Notes under the pieces: generated by a model | Told to the model about the DNA's origin: nothing | The model's input: the letters and a program-made list of their open reading frames with translations, nothing else | Databases searched by the model: none | Assembly (NCBI RefSeq): GCF_014638915.1 | Contig: NZ_BMFQ01000002.1 | Location: 496,001 to 560,000 of the forward strand | Direction: 5' to 3' | Source of the DNA: Xanthomarina arctica | GTDB taxonomy: Bacteria > Bacteroidota > Bacteroidia > Flavobacteriales > Flavobacteriaceae | Length of the DNA stretch: 64,000 nt | Shown here: positions 9,003-18,874 of the stretch, piece after piece | Layout of the letters: the number at the start of each line of letters is the position of its first letter | How positions within the stretch are numbered: position 1 is the stretch's first letter | Position numbers and translations under genes: made by a program

Positions 9003-10666
9003 TCTAATGACTTAAAATAAAATCCATCTTTTAAGTTTTCAGTTCGTTGTTGGGGAATGACTTTAAAATACGTTTTAAAATAATCTAATTGTTGTTTGTT
9101 TAAAGCTGGTAATTTGGTGTTTCCTGTTCCCCAGAAAAAGTCGATGTTTGTTGGGTAATTAATCTGTGTGTTTCCAACCTCTATAGTTTGATAATCTGTT
9201 TCAAACTGGCTATTTCCATGTGGTTCTATCATATAACCAGTTTCAAATCTGTTTGTTTGAACCTTTGGAATTGCAAAAAATAAAGGAATTAGAATAGCAA
9301 GAATACTTACGGCTAAGAGACTTTTTATTACTTTTTCAGATTTAATGACTTCAGCAATAAGAAAAAGGGAAAGGATGATTACAAATGGCACGTAAAATCT
9401 AAATTGAGGTGATGTAACAAACAATATTATAAGTTGTAGCAACGAGATGCCATAAATAAATAATATGGCTTTGTTTGTCTTAAAGCGTTTTATAAAGACT
9501 AAAAATAGAATTAAAATAAATAATATAGCTTTATTAAGTAGCCCATCCATACCTATTTGTAGTACCCAACTTTTTATTAAACTTAAATACGAGGTATTGC
9601 TATAAAATTCAGGAGTAACGCCATAACCATAGGCTTTGGCATAATTATAAAAATATTTCTCTATAGGACTAGGCAAGCTCCAGTCTGTCTTTAAACCTTC
9701 AATTCCAGCAAAAGGATAAATAGGATTTCCAGTAATTAAAATGTTTTTAATTAGAATTAAAGCTAGTGTAAAAACGACAATCAAACTTATTTTAAAGGTG
9801 TATTGTTTGACGTGTTTATAATGTTTGATGTAAATAATTAAAGGGAATAATACAAAAATGATTGTTGTAGCTTTAATTAGAAATAAAAATGATACCAACA
9901 TAACTAAAGATACAATCCCATTTCTACTACAGGCATGATAGTTCATTAAAAAGCCATAAAACACAAGCAAGGAAATAACATAAACAGCTAAATCTGGAGA
10001 AGGAGCACTAATAAATTGAAACAAAAAAACATTAAAGATCGGGAAGAGGCCAACTACCAAATCCAAAGGATTGTTTTTATTCTTGAAATAATCATTCAGT
10101 TTAATAAGTGCATAAAAATTTCCAAGTAGCAAAGTCAGTCCGTTCAAGTTGTTTAATCCTTCGCGTAAAAAACTAAAATTAAAAGCGCTTTGCAAGAGAT
10201 GCCAACCACTCGTTTGACCCAAAAAAAGATGCAGATTAATCAGTCCTTTTACAAGTCCAAATTCGTTCAGCCAAGCTATGGTTTGAATATAATAGGATTC
10301 GTTATCCATTAAGAATGGAGGCGAAGCACTTTGGGCTAAAATTAGAACTAAAATTAGTAGGAATACAATTTTAAAAAACGTGGACAACTTGCAAACTTCT
10401 TCTTTAAATAAAGTAGCATATTTAACTGTTAAAGAGTTATTTATAAATGATAAAATAATGGTTATAATCACAATAAAAACATGAAATCTCCAATTAATGG
10501 GAAAAAACACAGCCCAAAATCCACTGACTAAAGTGACCGCTAGAAAGCCATGAAATAGTACTAAAATAGGATTGTAATCTTTTAGTTTTAATAACCGATC
10601 AAGACTTACTCCGGCAACTAAAGTTATTGCCAGTATATAAACCCAAGAAAGTAGAATAAATAGCAT
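8999..10666 (-). CDS. Multispanning membrane protein, possibly LIC_10190 family
   Basis: A 555-residue integral membrane protein with about a dozen hydrophobic segments and a short soluble C-terminus (from about residue 480). The overall look, including PSPDLAVY and a repeated-helix body, recalls the polytopic glycosyltransferase-like (GT-C/Wzy-like) proteins of Bacteroidota that databases name LIC_10190 family; that name is from memory and unsure. No catalytic motif can be singled out. Its 3' end overlaps the convergent fusion gene by 4 nt. It may share a transcript with the LolD-like gene upstream, although the gap is 57 nt. Confidence 0.6.
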   Translation of the reverse strand: MLFILLSWVYILAITLVAGVSLDRLLKLKDYNPILVLFHGFLAVTLVSGFWAVFFPINWRFHVFIVIITIILSFINNSLTVKYATLFKEEVCKLSTFFKIVFLLILVLILAQSASPPFLMDNESYYIQTIAWLNEFGLVKGLINLHLFLGQTSGWHLLQSAFNFSFLREGLNNLNGLTLLLGNFYALIKLNDYFKNKNNPLDLVVGLFPIFNVFLFQFISAPSPDLAVYVISLLVFYGFLMNYHACSRNGIVSLVMLVSFLFLIKATTIIFVLFPLIIYIKHYKHVKQYTFKISLIVVFTLALILIKNILITGNPIYPFAGIEGLKTDWSLPSPIEKYFYNYAKAYGYGVTPEFYSNTSYLSLIKSWVLQIGMDGLLNKAILFILILFLVFIKRFKTNKAILFIYGISLLQLIILFVTSPQFRFYVPFVIILSLFLIAEVIKSEKVIKSLLAVSILAILIPLFFAIPKVQTNRFETGYMIEPHGNSQFETDYQTIEVGNTQINYPTNIDFFWGTGNTKLPALNKQQLDYFKTYFKVIPQQRTENLKDGFYFKSLD

Positions 10667-10723
10667 GTAATAAATTTAATTAATTGGCAGCCGATGTCAT
10701 ATTTATGCCTAGATATTTAGTCT

Positions 10724-11386
10724 CTAATATATAATTTTACCATCAACCATAGTCAGTTTTCTATCTGCCATATCTGCTAATTCCTGGTTGTGAGTAACAA
10801 TTACAAAGGTTTGTCCAAACTCATCGCGAAGTTTAAAAAATAACTGATGCAAGTTTTCTGCAGATTCACTATCTAAATTTCCTGAAGGCTCATCGGCAAA
10901 AATCAATTCAGGATTATTTATTAATGCTCTAGCTACAGCCACACGTTGTTGTTCCCCACCAGAAAGCTCATTTGGCTTGTGTTCGTATCTATTAGACAAT
11001 CCTAAGAAATCTAGAAGCTCTTTGGCTCTTTTTTCAGCCTCACTTTTCTTTGTTTTCTTAATATAGGCAGGAATACAAACGTTTTCTAAAGCTGTAAACT
11101 CAGGTAGAAGCTGATGAAACTGGAAGATAAATCCCAGATGCTCATTTCTAAATTTTGCCAAAACGCGATCGTTCAACGAATTAATATTGGTATTATTTAT
11201 AATGAATTCACTTTTTTCTTTTGAAGAAGGCGCATCTAAAGTTCCAAGAATTTGAAGTAGCGTCGTTTTTCCTGCACCAGAAGCCCCAACAATGGATACT
11301 ATTTCTCCTTTTTTAATATCTAAATCTACACCTTTTAAAACGTGTAAATCGCCAAAGTACTTATGAATGTTTTTTGCTTGAATCAT
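10724..11386 (-). CDS. LolD-like ABC transporter ATP-binding protein
   Basis: ATPase of the LolD/MacB (type VII ABC) group, 220 residues, the expected size. Walker A is GASGAGKTT, the signature is LSGGEQQRV, Walker B is [14 protein letters not shown] and the H-loop is IVTHN. LolD partners a membrane subunit to extract lipoproteins from the inner membrane; in Bacteroidota the ATPase gene is often apart from the permease, as here, where no LolC/E gene is adjacent. Whether it serves lipoprotein export or another MacB-type exporter cannot be settled from the sequence. Confidence 0.8.
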   Translation of the reverse strand: MIQAKNIHKYFGDLHVLKGVDLDIKKGEIVSIVGASGAGKTTLLQILGTLDAPSSKEKSEFIINNTNINSLNDRVLAKFRNEHLGFIFQFHQLLPEFTALENVCIPAYIKKTKKSEAEKRAKELLDFLGLSNRYEHKPNELSGGEQQRVAVARALINNPELIFADEPSGNLDSESAENLHQLFFKLRDEFGQTFVIVTHNQELADMADRKLTMVDGKIIY

Positions 11387-11439
11387 ATAAAACCAAATGT
11401 TGTGGTGAATTTAATACAATAAGACGTGCTGTACAATCA

Positions 11440-13872
11440 TCAGCTGTTTTTCTTATTAAAAATGTTTTTAACATGGTTGTAATCGATATAATAAACAACT
11501 CTAATGGAGAAATTATGATCTATAGGTTGCTGGAAAAGATGGTTTACACTGTTAAAATAAGTCTCTCTGGACGCATTCGATAAATCAAATAAACTATTTC
11601 TATACAAAGCTGTTAACATACTACCTGGCGCAAATTGCCAAGAATATCCAAAATCTAGATTCCAGGTATTGAAATTTACATTTGGATTATCTATGTCTTC
11701 TAAAGTGTAGCCATCTTCAGTAGTCAATCGCCCATTATCTTCCAAGGTATATAGCTGATTATCATAGGTTACCACACTCCAATAATTTCGAAAGGTTAAC
11801 GAAAGGGCATGAAATACATTAAAATTATAATTACCTGTAATGCTATTTACTAAGGTGTTCCTGTCTCGTAGTCCAAAAATAATATCATTATTTAAGGTTT
11901 CAATGTACCCTTGTCCACCATTGGAACTATTGAAGTCTACATCATAGATTAAGGTGAATCTATCGTTAAAACGCACCCTAGGACTTATGCCTATGTTAAA
12001 ATTAAACATGTCACGGTCTTCCTGAAACATGGTTCCCGCACCTAATGAAACATCGTATGCAAAGGTCTTGTTGTAATTTGAAGAAGCCCAAACATCTGCA
12101 TTTACCCAATTTTCGTATATAAAATAACGACCTTCAGTTCTGGCTTCGTAATAATCGTACTGCTTTCCCATTTCATAATTAAAACTACCACCATATCCAA
12201 GGAGGTTCTTATTTTGGAAGTAAATACTCCCTCCAATATTTTTACCGGTATAAGTGCTTGGGTTATAAAGCATGCTGTAATTAAACCATAAACTATAATC
12301 AAAGTCTATCAAGTTGTTAATGGGTTCAAAGATTTCATAAGAAAAATCTGCTCCAAAATTACTATAATTGTTTCTGAAATTTATTCCAAAATCATTTATA
12401 TCGTAGTTTTCATCAGCAAATTCATAATCCATGCTATACTGATAATTACCACTTATCTTACCAATTCCAAATGCGCCATTAAAGCCACTTTGATTGCCTT
12501 CTTCTAAATTTAGAAAACTATGTTTTGCGGCTACATTAAGACCGATGGTATTGTTTTTGTTGGCATAATCTAGCAAGAGAGCGGTTACGTTTGCATCTCT
12601 ATAATGGCCATTTCTAGTAACGTTTGTATTAATTAAACTCACAGAGGAATTGCCATTAAATTGCTGATCAATTACAAAAATATTATAATTGGTTAAGGGT
12701 TCAACAAGTTCTTTTCTTGAGTTATAACTCAATGTGTCTTCAACTGTGGCATAAGTTTTTTCCGTAATGGCATTAAACAGTCCAATTCCTAGACCATTTT
12801 TATTTCTTCCTGAAATTTTAAATGCATTCAAGGTTTTTACCTTTTCTGGATAATCTGTAACTATTTCATTGGTGTCTAGATCCGCTTCTCCAGTAGGTGC
12901 GTTTCCTACACGTCTGGAATAAAATAAGTTTCCTTTTGTAAATAAATCCACACCTTCAGTAAAAAATTGTCTCTGTTCAGAAAACTGTTGCTCGAAAGGG
13001 CCTAAATTTAATTCGACATTATCAAAGCCAACCTGACTAAAATCTGGAATTAAGGTGGCGTCTAAAGTGAAATTATCTGTAATTCCATATTTTAAATCCA
13101 TTCCAATATGATACTCGTCCGTGATATTGTCATCACCTATTTTACTAATCACCGTGGATGCATAAGGATATAACATCAATCTAGTTGGTGGTTCTATGTC
13201 TTTTATCCCAAGCAATTCCCCGTGGTATAAACTCTGGTTTCCAACTTCAGGGTTTATGGGGTTCCAAGAGTATTGAGATCTATCCGATCTAAATTGCCTA
13301 TGAAACTGCAAGCCCCAAACTGGTTCTTTCTTATTAGAAAAACGCAAAGCAGAGTACGGGATTTTCATTTCAACAATCCAGCCATCGTCTACTATTCTGG
13401 CTGCACTTTCCCAAACAGCATTCCAACCAAAATCTTCTCCAATATTTGGAGAAATTATAGCATCAGCTTGGTTTCCTGTAGGAAACACAAAGAATTCAGT
13501 ATCGTTTTGTGAATCGTTATTTGGGTTTAAAACAACTGCAAAAAAATCGTTAATACCAAAGTTATCTCGACTTTGAAATTGTTTTATAATATCATCTGGA
13601 TGATCATAAAGATAAGCCGCAAAGTATATGGCATCGTCATCATAAGCAACTCGAACAACTGTTTTTTGATAAGATTTTTCTTCTAAACCAATATTTGGCC
13701 TAAATTGTATAAAATCATCTGCCAAATCTGCACCCTGCCAAATCTCATCGTTTAAATGGGCATCAATTTTCGGAGCTATCACAGCTCGTTTGGTATAAAG
13801 AGTTTTCTTCTCCTGAGCAAAGATTGCATTTGAAAAAAGTAACGTCAAAACTAAAAGTGAAACATATTTCAT
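11440..13872 (-). CDS. DUF5916 protein with N-terminal CBM9-like domain, outer-membrane barrel
   Basis: The ATG at 13872 gives MKYVSLLVLTLLFSNAIFAQ, a clear signal peptide; a TTG two codons upstream is the alternative. Residues about 25-210 resemble a family 9 carbohydrate-binding fold (KIDAHLNDEIWQGA, AYDDDAIYFAAYLYD). The remainder is rich in alternating aromatic and polar residues and typical of the DUF5916 beta-barrel. About 810 residues, standard for the family. DUF5916 proteins are widespread in Bacteroidota and proposed to sit in the outer membrane; the ligand is unknown. The gene appears monocistronic. Confidence 0.8.
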   Translation of the reverse strand: MKYVSLLVLTLLFSNAIFAQEKKTLYTKRAVIAPKIDAHLNDEIWQGADLADDFIQFRPNIGLEEKSYQKTVVRVAYDDDAIYFAAYLYDHPDDIIKQFQSRDNFGINDFFAVVLNPNNDSQNDTEFFVFPTGNQADAIISPNIGEDFGWNAVWESAARIVDDGWIVEMKIPYSALRFSNKKEPVWGLQFHRQFRSDRSQYSWNPINPEVGNQSLYHGELLGIKDIEPPTRLMLYPYASTVISKIGDDNITDEYHIGMDLKYGITDNFTLDATLIPDFSQVGFDNVELNLGPFEQQFSEQRQFFTEGVDLFTKGNLFYSRRVGNAPTGEADLDTNEIVTDYPEKVKTLNAFKISGRNKNGLGIGLFNAITEKTYATVEDTLSYNSRKELVEPLTNYNIFVIDQQFNGNSSVSLINTNVTRNGHYRDANVTALLLDYANKNNTIGLNVAAKHSFLNLEEGNQSGFNGAFGIGKISGNYQYSMDYEFADENYDINDFGINFRNNYSNFGADFSYEIFEPINNLIDFDYSLWFNYSMLYNPSTYTGKNIGGSIYFQNKNLLGYGGSFNYEMGKQYDYYEARTEGRYFIYENWVNADVWASSNYNKTFAYDVSLGAGTMFQEDRDMFNFNIGISPRVRFNDRFTLIYDVDFNSSNGGQGYIETLNNDIIFGLRDRNTLVNSITGNYNFNVFHALSLTFRNYWSVVTYDNQLYTLEDNGRLTTEDGYTLEDIDNPNVNFNTWNLDFGYSWQFAPGSMLTALYRNSLFDLSNASRETYFNSVNHLFQQPIDHNFSIRVVYYIDYNHVKNIFNKKNS

Positions 13873-14096
13873 TGACAAAAAAGGGTTGGTTTAAAGACAA
13901 TGAAAATGAGACATTGTTACAATTGGGTTGACAAATCTAAAGCTGTGATTTATATAATCATACTAAGTAAAAGTTAAAAATATCTTAAAAAATGTATTCC
14001 AGGTTATCTTAAAATTGTAATAAGTGCTTACTAATCAGTGCTGACATGAATAGTTTGGAACGTTATTTGTATGAGTATGCTTAATAAATACTTTAT

Positions 14097-14390
14097 ATGA
14101 CATTAGAAAAACAATCAAAAAACAAAAAATTACTTATAGGAATTATCTTTGACCTTTTAGGTTATGTTTCCTATGTATTTCCGCCATTCGATTTTGTTTG
14201 GGCACCTTTATCAGCTTATTTAATGACTAAGTTGTATCCTGGAAAGAAAGGTAGAATTGCCGCAGTAGGTACTTTTATTGAAGAAGCATTACCAATAATA
14301 GACTTTATTCCTTCATTTACAATTATGTGGTTATACACTTTTGTGTTTTCAAGTAGTAAGTCTAAAAAAATAGTAGAAATTAAAAAATAA
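14097..14390 (+). CDS. Small conserved membrane protein
   Basis: A 97-residue protein with two or three hydrophobic segments around residues 13-45 and 65-92, a basic N-terminus (KQSKNKK) and a basic C-terminus. It resembles an unnamed small membrane protein seen in many Flavobacteriaceae. No catalytic motif is visible. It converges on the TonB receptor gene with a shared terminator directly after its stop. Function unknown. Confidence 0.65.
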   Translation: MTLEKQSKNKKLLIGIIFDLLGYVSYVFPPFDFVWAPLSAYLMTKLYPGKKGRIAAVGTFIEEALPIIDFIPSFTIMWLYTFVFSSSKSKKIVEIKK

Positions 14391-14423
14391 AGTCTTCTGA
14401 AGAGAACCTTCAGAAGACTTTTT
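14389..14423. terminator. Bidirectional terminator between convergent genes
   Basis: An 11-bp perfect stem (AGTCTTCTGAA / TTCAGAAGACT) with a 7-nt loop, flanked by A-rich and T-rich runs, serves the small membrane gene on the left and the TonB receptor gene on the right. Confidence 0.85.
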
Positions 14424-14428
14424 AAGAG

Positions 14429-16681
14429 TTATATTTTATAGCTTAATCCAATGCTAAAGTTTCTCCCCATATTATCTATTCCTAAAGGTTTTAAACGCGA
14501 CAAATGATTGACATAACTTTTGTCAGTTAAATTGGTTCCCGAAATTGAAATGGATAAATCATTTTTAAAGAGACTAATAGTCCCACCAAACCCAGCACTT
14601 AATAGGCTATAACCTGTTGAAGCTGTTTCAAAAATACTCACCTTGTTCTGTTCGAAAGTAGAGCGAAGTTTTACAAAGGCATAGCCTTTATTCAACCATT
14701 TTGTGTCATATTCAACACGAATGGTATTAAGAATGGAATTTGCTGGTATTTGTGGTAAATAATCGCCATTATCCTGTTGTCCAGTTACCGATTCGAAACT
14801 GCTTTCAAAATGCAACCAGTCTAAAGGATGTGGATGAAAGTGTAAACCTATTTCACCACCATAAAGTTTGGCATTGTCCTGTGTGTAATTGTAAACAGGA
14901 ACATCATCTATCGTTTCTCCTGTAGGAGCTAAATAGATATAATCGTATATGTAGTTATAAAAACCATTTACAAAAAACTCAAAATGATCACTGTCATATT
15001 CAAGGGCTAAATCAAGCTGAATATTTTGCTCATTAACCAAATTAATATTTCCAATTTCATATTGATTGGTTCCATGATGCACCCCGTCTGAAGATAATTC
15101 AGAAAGGTTAGGTGCTCTAAACCCGGTGGCTACATTAAATCTTGTAATTACAAAATCAAACAGTGTTGTTTTTAATCCTGCGGCTCCATTAAAACTGGTG
15201 TAATTTTTTGAGATGGTTTCATCTATTAAAATATTACGATAATCAAATCGAGCACCTAATTGAACATCTACTGTTTCAAAATGGATGTGAGAGGTTGCTA
15301 AAACACCCAAATCGTTAGTTGTAGCATCTGGGATTAGAATTTCTTCTCCATAATTACTGTTTACTTGATTCATACCTTGAACCCCAACAATGGTTTCAAA
15401 TCGACCGTAATCAGGTAAATTATATTTTAAATCGTAATTAAAAGTCTTTAATTTCATGTTAAGAGCGGCTTCTTCTTCCGCGTGATCGTCATCATGTTCT
15501 TCATCTTCTTCATGCTCTTCATGCTCTTCCTCAGTTTCATCATCATGATGATCGTGGTGGTGCTCATCTTCAAACTCTTGTCTGTTATTATAGATATATC
15601 CTAAATTTATTTCTAAACTAGAATTATCAAAAAACACAGTCGATTTAGAACTAAAAATGTGATTTGTAATATCTTGATAAGGTAATAAAGGCGTTTTGCT
15701 TGTGGATTGTTCCCCAATCTCTTCAGGAATCCCTAAACTTGAATGGTTCATGTTATAACGAAATTCTGTTTTAAAATTTGTGACTTGATAGCCTAAACCT
15801 GCTTTAAAATCTTCTTCTTTAAATCGGGTGTTTGTAACACGATAGTCTGGAGCATCATAATCTGAATGACCTGTAACAGATCCACGAAATAAAAACTTAA
15901 ACTTTTCGCCAGATTCTTTATATCCTACATTCGTGCTGTAACCTAGGGTGTTAGAGAAATAGGTTGCATTAAAATCTGCTGAATTAGTATTGAAAGAAGC
16001 AAATCTTTCTGGATTTAAATACAAAACACCACCTAAAGCATCGCTTCCATAGAGTAGGGAAGCTGGGCCTTTTATAACCTCAATACTCTCAACTCCTGCA
16101 TCATTTAATCCCAAACCGTGCTCTGCTCCAAATTGCTGATTTTCTAATCTAACACCTTGAGCATATACTAAAACACGATTGGAACTCAAACCACGAATTA
16201 CGGGTTTCCCAACACTTAAACCTGTAGTAATACTTTCTACACCAGCAATATTGTCTATTCCCTCGGTTAATGTAATGGCTCCTATTGCCTTTAAATCGCT
16301 TACTTTTTCGTAATCGACTTTCATTACGTTTTCACTTTGAAGTTTATGAAAAGGTGTCGAGAGTATAATCGCATCCATTTCTACGGCACTCGTTACTAAA
16401 GTAATTGTAAGTGGTTCTGTATTTGGAAAAGTCATTGTTTGAGACTTTGTCTCATATCCTAAGTAAGAATATGTTATTTTATAATTTCCGTTTGGAATAT
16501 TATTGAGGATAAACTCCCCATTATCATTTGTACTTGTTCCAGTTTCTAATTCTGGAATATAGATGTTTACAAATGGTAGCCTCGTGTCTGTATCACGATC
16601 TACTATGATGCCTGAGATAGAATTTTGTGCAAAAGTATTACAAAGCACAAATACCATCACGGCGCTTAATATATATTTCAT
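14429..16681 (-). CDS. TonB-dependent receptor with His/Asp/Glu-rich extracellular loop
   Basis: Outer-membrane active importer of 750 residues. It has a signal peptide (to about residue 18), a carboxypeptidase-regulatory-like domain at about 20-105, a plug domain at about 125-225 (RGLSSNRVLVYAQGVRLE, GPASLLYGSDALGG) and a barrel ending in FSIGLSYKI. Residues 369-404 form an extreme metal-binding loop with 9 His and more than 20 Asp/Glu. Similar His-rich loops occur in zinc receptors such as ZnuD, so zinc (or copper/nickel) rather than iron-siderophore uptake is suggested. It lies 50 nt after a small His-rich exported protein on the same strand, which supports a metal role. The substrate is inferred. 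Confidence 0.88.
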   Translation of the reverse strand: MKYILSAVMVFVLCNTFAQNSISGIIVDRDTDTRLPFVNIYIPELETGTSTNDNGEFILNNIPNGNYKITYSYLGYETKSQTMTFPNTEPLTITLVTSAVEMDAIILSTPFHKLQSENVMKVDYEKVSDLKAIGAITLTEGIDNIAGVESITTGLSVGKPVIRGLSSNRVLVYAQGVRLENQQFGAEHGLGLNDAGVESIEVIKGPASLLYGSDALGGVLYLNPERFASFNTNSADFNATYFSNTLGYSTNVGYKESGEKFKFLFRGSVTGHSDYDAPDYRVTNTRFKEEDFKAGLGYQVTNFKTEFRYNMNHSSLGIPEEIGEQSTSKTPLLPYQDITNHIFSSKSTVFFDNSSLEINLGYIYNNRQEFEDEHHHDHHDDETEEEHEEHEEDEEHDDDHAEEEAALNMKLKTFNYDLKYNLPDYGRFETIVGVQGMNQVNSNYGEEILIPDATTNDLGVLATSHIHFETVDVQLGARFDYRNILIDETISKNYTSFNGAAGLKTTLFDFVITRFNVATGFRAPNLSELSSDGVHHGTNQYEIGNINLVNEQNIQLDLALEYDSDHFEFFVNGFYNYIYDYIYLAPTGETIDDVPVYNYTQDNAKLYGGEIGLHFHPHPLDWLHFESSFESVTGQQDNGDYLPQIPANSILNTIRVEYDTKWLNKGYAFVKLRSTFEQNKVSIFETASTGYSLLSAGFGGTISLFKNDLSISISGTNLTDKSYVNHLSRLKPLGIDNMGRNFSIGLSYKI

Positions 16682-16731
16682 GTTTAATTTTTTATAGTTA
16701 AATATTTACTGAATGATCAATCTAAAATAAA

Positions 16732-17070
16732 TTAACTAGTACGAGGCGGCCCACGTAAATTAAAATGAAGTTGCTGAAATTCACTTATAAAATAATATTG
16801 TGAATGAATTAAGGAATGATTTTCCTGTATTACAAGGAAGTGATAAGCGTTTACGGGAAGGGTAAAAGCTGTGTTAAGCTGAAATTTATGAAATTCACAA
16901 TTAACATCTAGCGCATGTAAATGAATCTGTTTTTCGCCTAGACAAACTTCGTGTTGGTGATTGGTGTGACTAAAAGCATGTGCCAACTTAAAAGCAGAAG
17001 GCATCAACACACAGCCTACCAAGAGTATGGTAAGAATTCTAAATATAATATGTTGTCTAATATATGGCAC
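16732..17070 (-). CDS. Small His-rich exported protein, GTG start
   Basis: A 112-residue protein with an N-terminal hydrophobic segment (ILTILLVGCVLMPSAFKLAHA) and a following His/Cys-rich stretch: HTNHQHEVCLGEKQIHLHAL then CEFHKF. The pattern suits periplasmic metal binding and recalls small proteins found beside metal TonB receptors. The GTG start at 17070 overlaps the stop of the gene upstream by one base (TAGTG), indicating coupled translation; no early ATG exists. The TonB receptor follows after 50 nt. Function inferred from composition and position. Confidence 0.65.
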   Translation of the reverse strand: MPYIRQHIIFRILTILLVGCVLMPSAFKLAHAFSHTNHQHEVCLGEKQIHLHALDVNCEFHKFQLNTAFTLPVNAYHFLVIQENHSLIHSQYYFISEFQQLHFNLRGPPRTS

Positions 17071-17564
17071 TAATCTAAAAAACGTTTTAAGCCAAATCTG
17101 CTAAGCATTTTCTTTTCAAATTCCCAGAAGAATTTAAACTGTCCAAAGAGCCAGCCTATACTTACTAATAATATCTGATAAAAAATAAGGCCAATTACAA
17201 TGTACAAAACCCAATAAACCACCACATTTAAGTTTTCTTGAGTAATTCCAATCAGCTTAATAATAGGTCTTCCAACAAATAGAGAGGAAGTTCCTGTAAT
17301 AGCAAAAACTATAAAAATACGAATGAGTTCCCATCTATATTCTACAACCCATCGGGTTTCTAGTTTTTTAAATAAAAAGAGAATAAACTTTAATAAAATG
17401 AAAAATATTAGGGCACTTGCGGCCAAAACAATCCATATTTGATAATCTTTCAAAAAGGCATTTGCTAGCTTAAAGGAACTATAAGCCAATCCTAAGATTC
17501 CCAATAAGGGAAAGATAAGTTGCCAATTTTGCTGTATCTCCCAATGTTTTTTGAATGTCTTCAT
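17070..17564 (-). CDS. DUF6787-like membrane protein
   Basis: A 164-residue inner-membrane protein with four hydrophobic segments. The ATG at 17564 (MKTFKKHWEIQQNWQLIF) is preferred to a GTG two codons earlier. Conserved-looking features are RWELIRIFIVFAITGTSSLF and the C-terminal LFGQFKFFWEFEKKML, which I associate with the flavobacterial family now called DUF6787; that name is from memory. It sits between a DUF6146-like lipoprotein and the His-rich protein in a tight minus-strand run. Role unknown. Confidence 0.65.
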   Translation of the reverse strand: MKTFKKHWEIQQNWQLIFPLLGILGLAYSSFKLANAFLKDYQIWIVLAASALIFFILLKFILFLFKKLETRWVVEYRWELIRIFIVFAITGTSSLFVGRPIIKLIGITQENLNVVVYWVLYIVIGLIFYQILLVSIGWLFGQFKFFWEFEKKMLSRFGLKRFLD

Positions 17565-17592
17565 GAACACTTTTTAAAAATGCAAAGATATT

Positions 17593-18030
17593 CTAAATTC
17601 TAGGAATAAAGCTAGTTAATTGCTGTTTATAGGTTAATTGAAAGTATATGAAATAGTTATAGAGTTTGTAATTAACATCGTAACCATAATCTATTGCGCG
17701 ATCGTAAAAAATTCGTGATTCATATAAACCTGATGGATATTGTAATGGTTGCATAACCCTGTTATTCCAAGATGCCACATAGAGGTTATTTCTAGATTCT
17801 AAATAACTTTGTTCGTAATAGCCTTCTGGTTTGGCTCTGGTTTCTAACCATAAGTTATATCCAGGTTCTATTATTAGAATTTCATATTCTAAATCTGGAT
17901 TAGAGATGGTAACTGTATCATTTTGAGCAATAGCCGTCTCCTCAAGGTTAGAGCCTTGTTTTATGGGTTTTGTCGTATTACAACTAAATAAAAAACCACC
18001 CAATAAAATGATGTAAATAATTGATTTCAT
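17593..18030 (-). CDS. DUF6146-like lipoprotein
   Basis: A 145-residue lipoprotein: signal MKSIIYIILLGGFLFSC with the acylated Cys at position 17, then a short linker and a compact domain with YEILIIEPGYNLWL, and Arg/Tyr-rich motifs. I recognise it as the flavobacterial DUF6146 type. It is first in a four-gene minus-strand run (22 nt to the DUF6787-like gene) that ends with the metal-type TonB receptor. No function is known. Confidence 0.65.
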   Translation of the reverse strand: MKSIIYIILLGGFLFSCNTTKPIKQGSNLEETAIAQNDTVTISNPDLEYEILIIEPGYNLWLETRAKPEGYYEQSYLESRNNLYVASWNNRVMQPLQYPSGLYESRIFYDRAIDYGYDVNYKLYNYFIYFQLTYKQQLTSFIPRI

Positions 18031-18098
18031 GGTATGTATTTATGTTTAAAGGTACAAAAATCATGCCTGATATAAATAGTTTTTAATGCCTTTAACAG

Positions 18099-18124
18099 AA
18101 AAAAGTCAAACCGGAGTTTGACTT
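18099..18124 (-). terminator. Terminator of the DUF937 gene
   Basis: A stem AGTCAAA / TTTGACT with loop CCGGAG, extended by A:T pairs; on the minus strand it is followed by a T run just after the DUF937 stop. Confidence 0.75.
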
Positions 18125-18147
18125 TTTATTATGATGTTTTATAAGTC

Positions 18148-18783
18148 TTATTTTCCAAAAAGGCCACCCAGCATACCGCCAATGCCACCTTTCTTTTTAT
18201 CTCCTCCTAAAACCATACCTGCAACATCATCAATGATACTACCATCTCCATCTGCATCCAATATAGACTCTAAAAAGCTCTGCTCATTATTTGCCGAATT
18301 ACCGCTTAATAAACCACCAAGTAAACCGTCTAAACCTGAAGCATCGTTTACATTGTTTTCTTTGGTTTGCTTTGCTAACATACCCATTAATATTGGGGCA
18401 GCCATTTTTAAGATATTAGCAACCGAACTAGCATCTATTCCAGCTTTCGCTCCAATAGCATTTTCTACACTTTGTTGCTTGTTTCCTAAGACATGACCTA
18501 AAATTTTACTCCCATCGTTTAAGACATTGGCATCCACACCACCGTCAAAAAGACCACCAAGGTTATCTAAGATACTTCCATTTTGTTTGCTTTTCAATGC
18601 ATTCATTAAGCCCTCAGCTCCTTGAGGAGACGCTGCATTGCGTTTCATAGCTTGCATTAAAACGGGAAGTGCCATGGTTAATACGTCATTTGTTTTACTT
18701 TCTGGTTGATTGGTTTGTCCTGCAACACCATTTACAATGGCTTTACCCATATCACTATTTAATAAATCTAAAATTCCTGCCAT
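18148..18783 (-). CDS. DUF937 domain protein
   Basis: A 211-residue soluble protein. The ATG at 18783 (MAGILDLLNSDMGKAIV) is chosen over a longer frame because DUF937 proteins start this way. It contains Gly/Asn-rich repeats around ILDNLGGLFDGG and LDGLLGGLLSGN, an Asp-rich ILDADGDGSIIDDV that resembles a calcium-binding loop, and a Gly-rich tail GGIGGMLGGLFGK. DUF937 is widespread in bacteria with no established function. It is flanked by its own terminator and by the serA terminator upstream, so it is transcribed separately. Confidence 0.78.
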   Translation of the reverse strand: MAGILDLLNSDMGKAIVNGVAGQTNQPESKTNDVLTMALPVLMQAMKRNAASPQGAEGLMNALKSKQNGSILDNLGGLFDGGVDANVLNDGSKILGHVLGNKQQSVENAIGAKAGIDASSVANILKMAAPILMGMLAKQTKENNVNDASGLDGLLGGLLSGNSANNEQSFLESILDADGDGSIIDDVAGMVLGGDKKKGGIGGMLGGLFGK

Positions 18784-18819
18784 TTTCTTATGTTTTTTAT
18801 TGAAGGTGTTAAAATACAA

Positions 18820-18850
18820 AAAAGCCTATAAAAAATAATATTTATAGGCT
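18820..18850 (-). terminator. Terminator of serA
   Basis: A 10-bp perfect stem AGCCTATAAA / TTTATAGGCT with an 8-nt loop; reading the minus strand it is followed by a T-rich run, 25 nt after the serA stop. Confidence 0.75.
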
Positions 18851-18874
18851 CTAAAGTCTTATTTGTTAACAAGT

